From: Yinghuangia elevatio
GTDB lineage: Bacteria; Actinomycetota; Actinomycetes; Streptomycetales; Streptomycetaceae
NCBI RefSeq assembly: GCF_040649515.1
Contig: NZ_JBEZFP010000019.1
Span: forward strand, 26,621 to 90,620
Length of the DNA: 64,000 nt
Direction: 5' to 3'
This document shows positions 25,267-32,927 of the stretch, one piece after another (within the stretch, counting starts at the first letter, position 1; the number at the start of each line of letters is the position of its first letter). A model generated the notes under the pieces. That model did no database searches. It saw nothing but the letters and a program-made list of their open reading frames with translations, and was not told where the DNA came from. The translations under genes were made by a program, and so were the position numbers.

Positions 25267-26028
25267 TCAGGAGGCGCCGGGGCTGACGGCCGCGTGCGAC
25301 TCGGGCAGCCCGGCCAGTTCCTCGGGCTCCATGCGGCGGGTCCAGATGAGGTGACGCTCCATCAACTGCGTGACAGCGTCCGGGTCGCGGGCCTCGATCA
25401 GGTCCAGCAACTCGTGGTGTTCGTCCGCGGCCTGGCCGACCTCGCCCCGCTCCAGCAGCGTGCGCAGGCGGTAAAGGCGCGCCTGGGACCGCAGTTCGAC
25501 CACGATGCGGACCAGGCGCATGTTGCCGGACAGCTGCAACAGGCAGGTGTGGAACCGCTGGTCGGCGGCGACGTACTCGAGCGCGTCCCCGCGCTTCGCG
25601 GCGGCGACTATGTCGTCGGCGAGCGCGCGGAGGGTCGGCAGCGCGTCGGGGCAACCGGCGCGGGCGATCTCGGCGACCGTCGGCACCTCGAGGAGGCGGC
25701 GCAGGCGGTGGATCTCCTCGGCGTCCTGCGCGGACAGCGCCCGGACCCGGAACCCCTTGTTGCGCACGGGTTCCACGAGGCCGTCCTTGGCGAGGTCGAG
25801 CAGGGCCTCGCGTACCGGCGTCGCCGAGACACCAAAGCGGGTGGCGAGGCCGGGCGCCGAGTAGACGACGCCGGGGCGCATGTCGCCGGCGATCAGCGCC
25901 GCGCGGATCGCGCGGGCCACCTGCTCGCGCAGGCTCAGGCGTTCGCCCAGGCGTGCGGCGTCTGCTCCCGGATCGGCGCCTGGTTCGGCCCCGGGGTCGA
26001 CCCTGTCCCCCGTGCCCGCCTCGTCCAT
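25267..26028 (-). CDS. GntR-family regulator, FadR/FCD subfamily
   Basis: A 253-residue regulator. The N-terminal ~30 residues are acidic and low complexity. Then comes the winged helix (LREQVARAIRAALIAGDMRP, FGVSATPVREALLDLAKDGL) and an all-helical FCD effector domain from about residue 100. Likely metal/ligand His residues lie in DQRFHTCLLQLSG, DEHHELLDLIEA and MERHLIWTRRM. Such proteins answer carboxylic acids. No catabolic operon is beside it, so the target is unknown. Confidence 0.87.
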   Translation of the reverse strand: MDEAGTGDRVDPGAEPGADPGADAARLGERLSLREQVARAIRAALIAGDMRPGVVYSAPGLATRFGVSATPVREALLDLAKDGLVEPVRNKGFRVRALSAQDAEEIHRLRRLLEVPTVAEIARAGCPDALPTLRALADDIVAAAKRGDALEYVAADQRFHTCLLQLSGNMRLVRIVVELRSQARLYRLRTLLERGEVGQAADEHHELLDLIEARDPDAVTQLMERHLIWTRRMEPEELAGLPESHAAVSPGAS

Positions 26029-26157
26029 GCCGCTTCAAGTCCCTCCGTGACACGGCGTGCGGTTCCCGCCGTGGAGGCGCCGCGCGGCCGGGGCCGGAGC
26101 GCCTCCACCAGACCGTACCCAACTGCGTGCGTACGGCGCAGCTTCGCGGGTGGCGGG

Positions 26158-26985
26158 TCAGCCGGCTCGGCGGCGGCGCGCGGCGACGACGGCGGTCGTA
26201 CCGCCCGCGGCGAGCAGTCCCGCACCCGAGACGAGGAACGGCCACGTCGGCGATCCGCCGCCGGTACGGGCGAGTTCGGGCTGCGCGGAAGGCTGCGGGC
26301 TCGTACTGGGCACGGACGCGGCAGGACGGGTCGCGGGCGGCGCGGAGGTGGGCGCGACGGGCGTCGCGGTCGCCGTCGAAGGCGGTTCCGGGGTGCGCGG
26401 CCCGGGAGTTCCGGGGCGCGACGGGCACGCCTTCTCGCCGACCGTCAGATTCACCGGTACGGGTCCGGCGGGGAGCAGGTGGAGTTCGAGGGCGACGGCG
26501 CGTCCGGGGTATTGCGAGCCGATGCCGATCCAGCCGAGCGGCCCGAGGTCGATCTTGGGCAGTCCGGTGGACTTGACCTCGACGCCGATCGTGCGCAGCG
26601 CCTGGAGGGCGGCGACGGTGAGCGCGCCGCGTTCGCCGCAGGTGGGCTGGAGGAGTTGGAGGTCGACGACCTCGCGGAGCGCGGCTTCCACACGCTCCGC
26701 CTGCTCCTGGCCGTCGGCCCGGCCCGTCGGCCCTGCGTCTGCGGCGGCGGCAGGGGGCGGTGTGGTCGGCGCCGGGGTTGTGGTGGCCTGCGCGGGGGCC
26801 GCGCCCGCGAGGAGGGCGGCCAGCGCGGCGGCCGGGACGATTGCGGCGGCGGAGATGCGGGTGGCGGCGCGGGTACGGCTACGGGTGGTGGTGGTGGTGG
26901 TGCGGGTGCCGGCACGTCCGGCGGCGGGGGTGGGCTTGGCGGTTGCCCGGTGCGTACGGCGGCGTGCGGATGTCGGTGCGGACAC
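26158..26985 (-). CDS. Sortase-anchored surface protein (LAxTG signal)
   Basis: A 275-residue secreted protein. The start GTG 26985 with a GAGGGG site gives a long basic signal region (including a Thr run encoded by a GTG-type simple repeat) followed by the hydrophobic core AAIVPAAALAALLAGAAPAQA. The C-terminus is a sorting signal: LARTG, a hydrophobic stretch and RRRRAG. LAxTG signals are used by class E sortases of actinomycetes. The central ~100 residues have two Cys (QPTCGERGALTV, GEKACPSRP); a Pro/Thr/Ser-rich stalk follows. No sortase gene is nearby. Family of the outer domain not recognised. Confidence 0.75.
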   Translation of the reverse strand: MSAPTSARRRTHRATAKPTPAAGRAGTRTTTTTTRSRTRAATRISAAAIVPAAALAALLAGAAPAQATTTPAPTTPPPAAAADAGPTGRADGQEQAERVEAALREVVDLQLLQPTCGERGALTVAALQALRTIGVEVKSTGLPKIDLGPLGWIGIGSQYPGRAVALELHLLPAGPVPVNLTVGEKACPSRPGTPGPRTPEPPSTATATPVAPTSAPPATRPAASVPSTSPQPSAQPELARTGGGSPTWPFLVSGAGLLAAGGTTAVVAARRRRAG

Positions 26986-27240
26986 GGCTGTGGACCCCTC
27001 GTCGTGGAGTGCGCGCGCCACGGGACGGTGGCCGCGCAGGAGCGACTGTCCGGGGAAACGGCGCGGAGGGGTGACGCCTCGGATGATGATCCGATGACCG
27101 GACGCGGGTGAGTCTGGCACCGAGGGCGCGCGGTTGGGCCCGGTTTCGGGAATCTTGACCCTTGCGGGCGGTGGCTCGTCGAGGGCGGGGTACGCCACGT
27201 CGGGCGCGATGTGCTGCGGGCGGCGGGGCGGCGTGCAGGC

Positions 27241-27288
27241 GCGCGGAGTGCGGTGCGCGGAGTGCGGTGCGCGGAGTGCGGTGCGCGG
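27241..27288. repeat. 14-bp tandem repeat
   Basis: GCGCGGAGTGCGGT is repeated three times plus a partial copy, just downstream of the PAP2 gene's stop. The surrounding stretch 26986-27309 has no gene I can support; it presumably holds the promoter of the LAxTG protein gene. Expansion by slippage is likely. Confidence 0.65.
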
Positions 27289-27309
27289 CGGGACGGTGCG
27301 AGCGGTGGG

Positions 27310-27963
27310 TCAGCCGGTCGGCTCCGCGACGACCAGCGGGCGCAGCGGTGTGGTCTCGACCCGGCGTACGACCGGCAGCAGGGCACGCAGGGCCAGCGGC
27401 GACAGCGCGAGCGCGACGAGGGCGCCGAGCGCGAAGCCACCCAGGATGTCCGTGGGGTAGTGGACCCCTACATAGAGGCGGGCGAACCCCTGAAGGACGG
27501 CGACGAGGACGGCAATAGCGCCGAGCCGCCGGTCGACCAGCAGCAGGGCGATCGCCAGGGACATCGTCAGCAGGGCGTGGTCGGAGGCGAAGGACGGGTC
27601 GTCCTTGCCCTGCACGAGGACCGTGACGTCGGGGTGGGTCAGGAAGGGGCGGGGCCGGTCGACCCATTCGCGCAGCGGCATGTTGGCCACCTCTGCGAGC
27701 AGGGCGGCGATCGGCGCCCAGATGAGCCCGGCGACGGCGACGTCGTGGTCGGGACGTCGGCGGGCCCGGAACCACGCGATGCCGAGGAGTCCGGCGAGGA
27801 TCGCGAGGAGGCCGTACTCCCCCATGAACTCCATGAAGCCGTGCGCCCATGTGGTGTCCTCGGCGAGGCCGTTGACGCCTTGGAGGACATCGACGTCGAT
27901 GTTGTCTCCGGCGGCGAGGGGCACCGCGGGCTCGGCCGCGGCGGGCAAGGCGTACACGGACAC
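27310..27963 (-). CDS. PAP2-family phosphatase, likely undecaprenyl-diphosphatase-like
   Basis: A 217-residue integral membrane phosphatase. The three PAP2 motifs are present: REWVDRPRPF, PSFASDH (motif 2, normally PSGH; the catalytic His is kept) and ARLYVGVHYPTDILGG with the nucleophile His. Five or so helices surround them. BcrC-type enzymes of this family recycle the undecaprenyl carrier for cell-wall synthesis. The gene is divergent from the Rpf hydrolase, which fits a cell-wall role, but the substrate is not proven by sequence. Confidence 0.85.
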   Translation of the reverse strand: MSVYALPAAAEPAVPLAAGDNIDVDVLQGVNGLAEDTTWAHGFMEFMGEYGLLAILAGLLGIAWFRARRRPDHDVAVAGLIWAPIAALLAEVANMPLREWVDRPRPFLTHPDVTVLVQGKDDPSFASDHALLTMSLAIALLLVDRRLGAIAVLVAVLQGFARLYVGVHYPTDILGGFALGALVALALSPLALRALLPVVRRVETTPLRPLVVAEPTG

Positions 27964-28449
27964 GGCAGGACCTCCCGAGAAATTCGTCCTTCAAGATCAC
28001 GCTTGGGAGGTCTGCGCGGTTCCCGAACCGCGGGGATTCCCCTGATTGGGGCCCTGAGAGGGAGCTCGGCCGAGCGGATAATCCGGACGAATGATGGTAG
28101 AGCGCCTGTCAGGTCATCCGATCGAAGGAGATGCGCGCCGATGACCTGCCGAACAAAGCCCCATGTCGGACATTTCGGATCTTGCCTTCGGAATGTCGGC
28201 CAGGTCACACCAATTTGACGTTCGATCACCGTCCGTGCGCGAAGCGTGGTGGTTTTTTACAAACGGTCAGTGGAGCGGTACCGAAGGTAGGAATTCGGAC
28301 ACCTTCGGCCGTCCAAAAGTGACAAGGAGTGACGTCTTGCCCACCACAAAACGGACGTAAACCTGTTCTTACGATGAGTCGCTTGTGATCTCAGGATCTG
28401 TCTGCCTAACGTGCTCCGCGTCGGTCCCCACACCGACCCCTCTCACCGG

Positions 28450-28650
28450 AACGCCTAGTTCTGCCGCCGGTCGGGACGGGACAGCTGAGAAGCAGCCACG
28501 GCAGAAGCGGGGGAACCAGGTGTAACGCGCCGGACTGGTGACAAACCAGGACGGCTAGGGGTGAAGCCGTACCAGTGACCCTTTGACCGGGGTCGCCGCG
28601 GGCGGCCGGGCAACTCCAGCCCGAATCCGACAGCTCACCTCGCAGGCGTA
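28450..28650 (+). ncRNA. ydaO/yuaA-type c-di-AMP riboswitch
   Basis: The leader of the Rpf gene carries the conserved blocks of this class: CGGGACGGG, AGCGGGGGAACCA, GGGGTGAAGCC, CAACTCCAGCCCGAATCCG and ACAGCTCACCTCGCAGGCG. CGCC near the 5' end can pair with GGCG near the 3' end to close the element. The ribosome site GGAGAGG follows at once. In Streptomyces such elements switch off rpf-type hydrolase genes when c-di-AMP is high. The remaining upstream stretch 27964-28449 holds promoter DNA; no gene is supported there. Confidence 0.92.
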
Positions 28651-28666
28651 GGAGAGGAAACGCTTC

Positions 28667-29962
28667 ATGCTGTCCGGAACCGGGCGTCATCGCCGTACCC
28701 GTCTGTCCACGACCTCGCGCATCGCCGTCGCCGCCGGTGTCACCGGTGCCGCGATCGCCGCCCCGATCATCGGGGCGACCACCGCCTCCGCCGCGTCGGT
28801 GAGCACCTGGGACAAGGTCGCCCAGTGCGAGAGCACCGGCAACTGGTCCATCAACACCGGCAACGGCTTCTACGGTGGGCTGCAGTTCACCAACTCCACC
28901 TGGCGCGAGTTCGGCGGCACGCAGTACGCCGCGCGCGCCGACCTGGCCACCAAGGACCAGCAGATCGCGATCGCCGAGAAGGTGCTCGCGGGCCAGGGCC
29001 CCGGCGCCTGGCCGGTCTGCTCCGTCAAGGCGGGCCTGACCAAGAACAGCGGCACCCCCTCGATCGACACCGGCTCCACCGGCAGCTCGACCACCAAGTC
29101 CCAGAACGCCGCCCCGAAGAGCCAGTCCGGCTCGCAGCTCTCCGAGGACACCAAGTCCGAGGCGAAGACCGAGAGCAAGGCTCCCGCGTCCGCGTCGACC
29201 GGCAGCACCTCGTACACCGTCGTCGTCGGCGACACCCTCTCGAAGATCGCCGACGCCCAGCACGTCGACGGCGGCTGGGAGAAGCTGTACCAGGACAACC
29301 GCGGCGTCGTCGGCGGCAACCCGAACATGATCTACGCGGGCCAGAAGCTGGCCCTGGCCGGCGGCCAGGCCGCAGCCCCGCAGACCGGTGCCAAGCTCAC
29401 CGAGGACACCAAGTCCTCCGCCAACACCGGCAGCACGAAGAACCAGGCCAAGAACCAGTCCGGCGCCAAGCTGAGCACCGACTCCGGCAGCTCGACCGCG
29501 AAGTCCGGCAGCACGGCCAAGAACTCGACCGACAACGCCACCGCGTCGTCGTCCTCCGCGTCGGGCTACACCCGTCCGGTCCCGGGCGCGCCGCACGGCT
29601 CGTACGGCAACTCGGGCTCGCTGTGGTCGAACGGCCACACCGGTGAGGACTTCTCCGCCGCGTCGGGCACCTCCGTCAAGGCGGTCACCTCCGGCACGGT
29701 CGTCAAGTCCGGCTGGGGCGGCGCGTACGGCAACGAGGTCGTCATCAAGCACGCCGACGGCAAGTACAGCCAGTACGGCCACCTGTCGTCCTCGTCCGTG
29801 TCGGTCGGCCAGCAGGTCTCGACCGGCCAGCAGATCGGTCTGTCCGGCTCGACCGGCAACTCGACCGGCCCGCACCTGCACTTCGAGATCCGCACCACCC
29901 CGAACTACGGCTCGGACATCAACCCGCTGGCTTACCTGCGCGCCCACGGCGTCAGCATCTGA
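28667..29962 (+). CDS. Resuscitation-promoting factor with LysM and M23 peptidase domains
   Basis: A 431-residue secreted cell-wall hydrolase. After a signal peptide (VAAGVTGAAIAAPIIGATTA) comes the Rpf lysozyme-like domain, residues ~45-122 (WDKVAQCESTGNWSINTGNG, FYGGLQFTNSTWREFGG; catalytic Glu in CES). After a Ser/Lys linker is a LysM domain (YTVVVGDTLSKIADAQHVDG), a second linker, and an M23 LytM-like peptidase domain with zinc ligands in GHTGEDFS and HLHFEI. It can thus cut glycan and perhaps peptide bonds. The upstream riboswitch controls it. A terminator follows at 30017. Confidence 0.94.
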   Translation: MLSGTGRHRRTRLSTTSRIAVAAGVTGAAIAAPIIGATTASAASVSTWDKVAQCESTGNWSINTGNGFYGGLQFTNSTWREFGGTQYAARADLATKDQQIAIAEKVLAGQGPGAWPVCSVKAGLTKNSGTPSIDTGSTGSSTTKSQNAAPKSQSGSQLSEDTKSEAKTESKAPASASTGSTSYTVVVGDTLSKIADAQHVDGGWEKLYQDNRGVVGGNPNMIYAGQKLALAGGQAAAPQTGAKLTEDTKSSANTGSTKNQAKNQSGAKLSTDSGSSTAKSGSTAKNSTDNATASSSSASGYTRPVPGAPHGSYGNSGSLWSNGHTGEDFSAASGTSVKAVTSGTVVKSGWGGAYGNEVVIKHADGKYSQYGHLSSSSVSVGQQVSTGQQIGLSGSTGNSTGPHLHFEIRTTPNYGSDINPLAYLRAHGVSI

Positions 29963-30016
29963 GCCACACCAGACGCCCCGCGCAGTTGTGGGGCTGACGC
30001 GGGACAGCAGTAAAAC

Positions 30017-30050
30017 CGACGCCCGGCCGGACTCCTCCGGCCGGGCGTCG
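30017..30050 (+). terminator. Intrinsic terminator after the Rpf gene
   Basis: A perfect 15-bp stem (CGACGCCCGGCCGGA and its complement) with a CTCC loop, about 55 bases after the stop codon. Confidence 0.82.
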
Positions 30051-30144
30051 CCGCGTCCGCACACCCGGGTCGCTGCGACCGGGTCCGCACATGGCTTGAC
30101 CGGTCTGCCGAACGGCCTGACCGGTCCGGCAGTTCAGCGTGCAT

Positions 30145-30543
30145 TCAGCTTGCGAGTGCCGCGCCGAAGCGCAGGAATCCGGCGACCTGCGGGGCGAAGG
30201 TGACGGCACCCTCGCCGACTCCCTCGCGTATACCGGCCGTCACTTCCGCGTCCGGCTCGCCGTACACCTCGAAGCTCTCGATGCGGCAGTGCTCCATCAC
30301 CCCTTGAATGTACGGATCCGCGAGCCGCCAGTGCGTGCGGACCGCGTCCGAATCCCGGAACAACTGGAAACTGTGCGCGGTCATCGCCGGTTCGTCGACG
30401 AAGACTTCGACCATGAGCTGGGGTCCGTGGCGTTCGGCGAACCCGACGGCGTCGGCGACGGCTTTGCGGAAGCCCTCCAGGTGCCCGACGGTGATCCGCA
30501 TCGTGTTGTGGAAGAGCAGGATGGCGTCGTTGTCGCTGTTCAT
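30145..30543 (-). CDS. Antibiotic-biosynthesis-monooxygenase-like (ABM) protein
   Basis: A 132-residue ferredoxin-like-fold protein resembling putative quinol monooxygenases or YdhR/ABM proteins: MRITVGHLEGFRKAVADAVG, LMVEVFVDEPAMTAHSFQLF and a central THWRLADPYI. ATG 30541 has an AAGGA site 8 bases upstream; ATG 30552 would add three residues. It is divergent from the ArsR gene, whose product may control it. The ABM assignment is from pattern only. Confidence 0.6.
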   Translation of the reverse strand: MNSDNDAILLFHNTMRITVGHLEGFRKAVADAVGFAERHGPQLMVEVFVDEPAMTAHSFQLFRDSDAVRTHWRLADPYIQGVMEHCRIESFEVYGEPDAEVTAGIREGVGEGAVTFAPQVAGFLRFGAALAS

Positions 30544-30637
30544 GCGGACCATCCTTGAACTTGAAGCGAACTTGAGGTCAAGCCCTTCGGGTGCCGCAAT
30601 CCACGGCCCTTCACGTCGCCCGCCCTACGATGAGCGC

Positions 30638-30994
30638 ATGAGCTCGGGCCAGGACACCGCAGATGCGCACCGGTCGCACGAGCACGCCGACGGCGCTCGC
30701 CTCGATGCCGCGGTCTCCGTGCTCGCGCTGCTCGCGGACCGCACACGGCTCGCGCTGATGCGCGAACTCGCCGCGGGAGAAGCCGATGTGAGCACCTTGA
30801 CCGAGGCGACCGGAGCGCCCCGTACCTCGGTCAGCCAGCACCTGGCCAAACTGCGCCTCGCCGGGCTCGTGACCGCCCGCAAGGACGGGCGCCGCGTCGT
30901 GTACGCGGTACGCCACGGGCATCTGCGCCGCCTCGTCGACGAGGTGCTGAGCGCCGCGGACCACCAGATCCGCGCCCTGCCGCCGCACGACTGA
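30638..30994 (+). CDS. ArsR/SmtB-family metalloregulator
   Basis: A 118-residue winged-helix repressor. The HTH is VSTLTEATGAPRTSVSQHLA, followed by the wing TARKDGRRVVYAV. An N-terminal DAHRSHEHADG stretch and a C-terminal helix with HGHLRRLVDEVLSAADHQ supply His and Asp residues like the alpha-5 site of NmtR/SmtB nickel, cobalt or zinc sensors. The ArsR-type Cys motif is absent. The MFS exporter follows 175 bases downstream with a palindrome before it, so this pair looks like a metal-efflux system; the metal is inferred. Confidence 0.88.
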   Translation: MSSGQDTADAHRSHEHADGARLDAAVSVLALLADRTRLALMRELAAGEADVSTLTEATGAPRTSVSQHLAKLRLAGLVTARKDGRRVVYAVRHGHLRRLVDEVLSAADHQIRALPPHD

Positions 30995-31092
30995 GCAGCG
31001 GTCCCGGCTGCGGGCACCGGTCTCCGAGGGTGCGCCCAGCGCTTGGCCCAGCGCCCCGTTGCCCCCGTGCGTTCGCCGCGGGCCCACCTATG

Positions 31093-31116
31093 ACATGTGC
31101 ACACGTATGCACATGT
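31093..31116. promoter_or_regulatory. Likely ArsR operator upstream of the MFS gene
   Basis: ACATGTGCA, a 6-base CACGTA spacer and TGCACATGT form a perfect 9-bp inverted repeat 53 bases before the MFS start. Its size suits a dimeric ArsR protein. Confidence 0.65.
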
Positions 31117-31169
31117 TGCCTTATGCTGAACGGGCCACCTCGCTCCCACCGGAATGAGGCCCCCGCCCC

Positions 31170-32459
31170 ATGCCGACGCCGCTGCGCAACCGCACCTACC
31201 GCCGCCTGTTCACCGCACAGGTGATCGCGCTGGCGGGCACCGGGTTGGCGACGGTCGCACTCAGCCTGCTGGCGTACGACATCGCCGGGTCGGACGCCGC
31301 GGCGGTCCTCGGCACCGCGCTGGCGATCAAGATGGCCGCGTACGTGACCATCGCCCCGGTGGTCGGCGCAGTCGCCGGCCGGCTCCCGCGCCGCGCGCTG
31401 CTCGCGGCCATGGACGTCGTGCGTGCCGGAATCGCGGCCGCGCTGCCGTTCGTCACTCAGGTGTGGCAGATCTACCTGCTGATCTTCCTGCTCCAGGCGG
31501 CGTCCGCGGCCTTCACCCCGACGTTCCAGGCGACGATCCCCGAAGTCCTGCGCGAGGAACGGCAGTACACGCGGGCTCTGTCGATGTCGCGGCTCGCGTA
31601 CGACCTGGAGAGCCTGCTCAGCCCGGCGCTCGCGGCCGGGTTGCTCGCGGTCGCGTCGTACGACTGGCTCTTCGCCGGGACAGTCGCCGGCTTCGCGGCG
31701 TCGGCGGCGCTCGTCGTCTCGGCGGCCCTCCCCAAACCCACGCCCGCCGCCCCGGTCGCTCACGCCGGCGGCGTCCGCGCGAAGGCGACGGCCGGAGCGC
31801 GGCTGCTGTGGGCCGTCCCGCGCCTGCGCGCGTTGCTCGCCCTCGACTTGGCGGTGGCCGCGGCAGGTGCGCTCGTCTTCGTCGACACGGTTGTCGTGGT
31901 CCGCGACCACTTCGGGCGGTCGGCGGGATCGGTGTCGCTGGCGCTCGGGGCGTACGGCGCAGGCTCGATGGCCGTCGCGCTGCTGCTCCCCCGTCTACTC
32001 GAACGCCTCGGCGACCGCCGGGTCATGCTGTCCGCCGCGTACGCGTTCCCGGTCCTCCTCGCCGCGTCGGCGGCGCTGACCGCCACCGCGTGGGCCGGCC
32101 GCGGCGCGTGGCTCGCCCTGCTCGGCACCTGGGCGGCGATCGGCGCCGCGAGTTCGGCGGTGCTGACGCCCGTCGGGCGGCTCGTCCGGCGGTCGGCGCG
32201 CGATGCGGACCTGCCCGCCGCGTACGCCGCGCAGTTCTCGCTCTCGCACGCGTGCTGGCTGCTCACGTACCCGCTCGCGGGGTGGCTGGCCTCCGAGGCC
32301 GGACTCGCGGCGACAGCAGCTGGATTGGGGGCCATCGCGCTCGTCGGCGCCGTCGCGGCCGCTCGCGTCTGGCCGGCCTCCGACGACCGGCACGGCGGCC
32401 GGGATCTCGCGGTCGCCGGCGAACGCCGGGAGTTGCCGCAATCGCGCATTGCCGCGTGA
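31170..32459 (+). CDS. MFS efflux transporter
   Basis: A 429-residue 12-helix major facilitator. It starts MPTPLRNRTYRRLFTAQVIA and carries the cytoplasmic motif-A-like loop AGRLPRRALLAAMDVVRAG after helix 2. The resemblance is to the MFS_3/NreB-type exporters often paired with ArsR regulators. Gene order and operator suggest induction by the ArsR sensor's metal. No C-terminal His tail typical of NreB is seen, so a drug substrate is also possible. Confidence 0.85.
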   Translation: MPTPLRNRTYRRLFTAQVIALAGTGLATVALSLLAYDIAGSDAAAVLGTALAIKMAAYVTIAPVVGAVAGRLPRRALLAAMDVVRAGIAAALPFVTQVWQIYLLIFLLQAASAAFTPTFQATIPEVLREERQYTRALSMSRLAYDLESLLSPALAAGLLAVASYDWLFAGTVAGFAASAALVVSAALPKPTPAAPVAHAGGVRAKATAGARLLWAVPRLRALLALDLAVAAAGALVFVDTVVVVRDHFGRSAGSVSLALGAYGAGSMAVALLLPRLLERLGDRRVMLSAAYAFPVLLAASAALTATAWAGRGAWLALLGTWAAIGAASSAVLTPVGRLVRRSARDADLPAAYAAQFSLSHACWLLTYPLAGWLASEAGLAATAAGLGAIALVGAVAAARVWPASDDRHGGRDLAVAGERRELPQSRIAA

Positions 32460-32651
32460 CGAGGGGTTGCGGCGCGCACGCGAGGTAAAAGACGTACGTT
32501 GCGCCGTACCGCCTCGCCCGAATTCGCCGCGGATAGTGCCGGCCCGTGAAATACCCCGGTCCGGCAGTCCTCCGGCAGCCCCATCCGGCAGCCAGAAGCG
32601 AACGGTCGCAAAACGGGGGCGCCGTGCGGGCCAAACCGCCGCAAAACGAAA

Positions 32652-32678
32652 GGCAAGGAGGAATGTTCTCTCCTTGCC
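32652..32678. repeat. Inverted repeat upstream of the RAE-like palindrome
   Basis: GGCAAGGAG (32652-32660) and CTCCTTGCC (32670-32678) are complementary around a 9-base loop. The arms carry the same GCAAGG/CCTTGC cores as the palindrome at 32700 but in everted order. It may be a second protein-binding site or a hairpin. Confidence 0.5.
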
Positions 32679-32699
32679 ACTCTCAACTTATAGCGCATG

Positions 32700-32722
32700 G
32701 GGGGCCTTGCGGCAAGGCCCCC
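32700..32722. promoter_or_regulatory. Rifamycin-associated element (RAE)-like palindrome
   Basis: A perfect palindrome with 10-bp arms (GGGGGCCTTG, CAAGGCCCCC) around CGG. The core CTTGCGGCAAGGCCC matches the published RAE found upstream of rifamycin-inducible resistance genes in actinomycetes (consensus recalled from memory). A TATAGC hexamer at 32689 lies just before it, so the element may sit at the transcript start of helR. It is not read as a terminator because no U-tract follows and the upstream MFS gene ends 240 bases earlier. Confidence 0.75.
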
Positions 32723-32927
32723 TTCGTACCGCAGAATCGCAGGCCGAAGCCGGAACCTGGGGAAATGGGAGATTCACGACGTGCGTGCGTTGTCGTCGGA
32801 TTGCCGCTCGTGCAGCGATGCCGAAGCGGAGGCGGGACCCACACCGCCGCCGCGGCACAGCGATGCCGAGGCGCTCACCAGCGCCCCGGCGGACCACCAG
32901 GAGCGACCTCAGAACGGAGCCGATGAC

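Noticed and set aside
25006..27111. 701-codon plus-strand ORF
   Set aside because: Antisense to the GntR and LAxTG genes; low-complexity Arg/Gly product.
27241..27288. Short tandem repeats considered as a CRISPR array
   Set aside because: The units are 14 bp with no spacers, so this is a simple tandem repeat. No CRISPR array or cas gene was seen in the window.
28163..28360. 65-codon plus-strand ORF upstream of the riboswitch
   Set aside because: Third-position GC is far lower than in real genes here, there is no good ribosome site, and it lies in promoter DNA.
32700..32722. Palindrome read as an intrinsic terminator of the MFS gene
   Set aside because: It is 240 bases past the MFS stop, lacks a U-tract and matches the core of the rifamycin-associated element directly upstream of a rifamycin-resistance gene.
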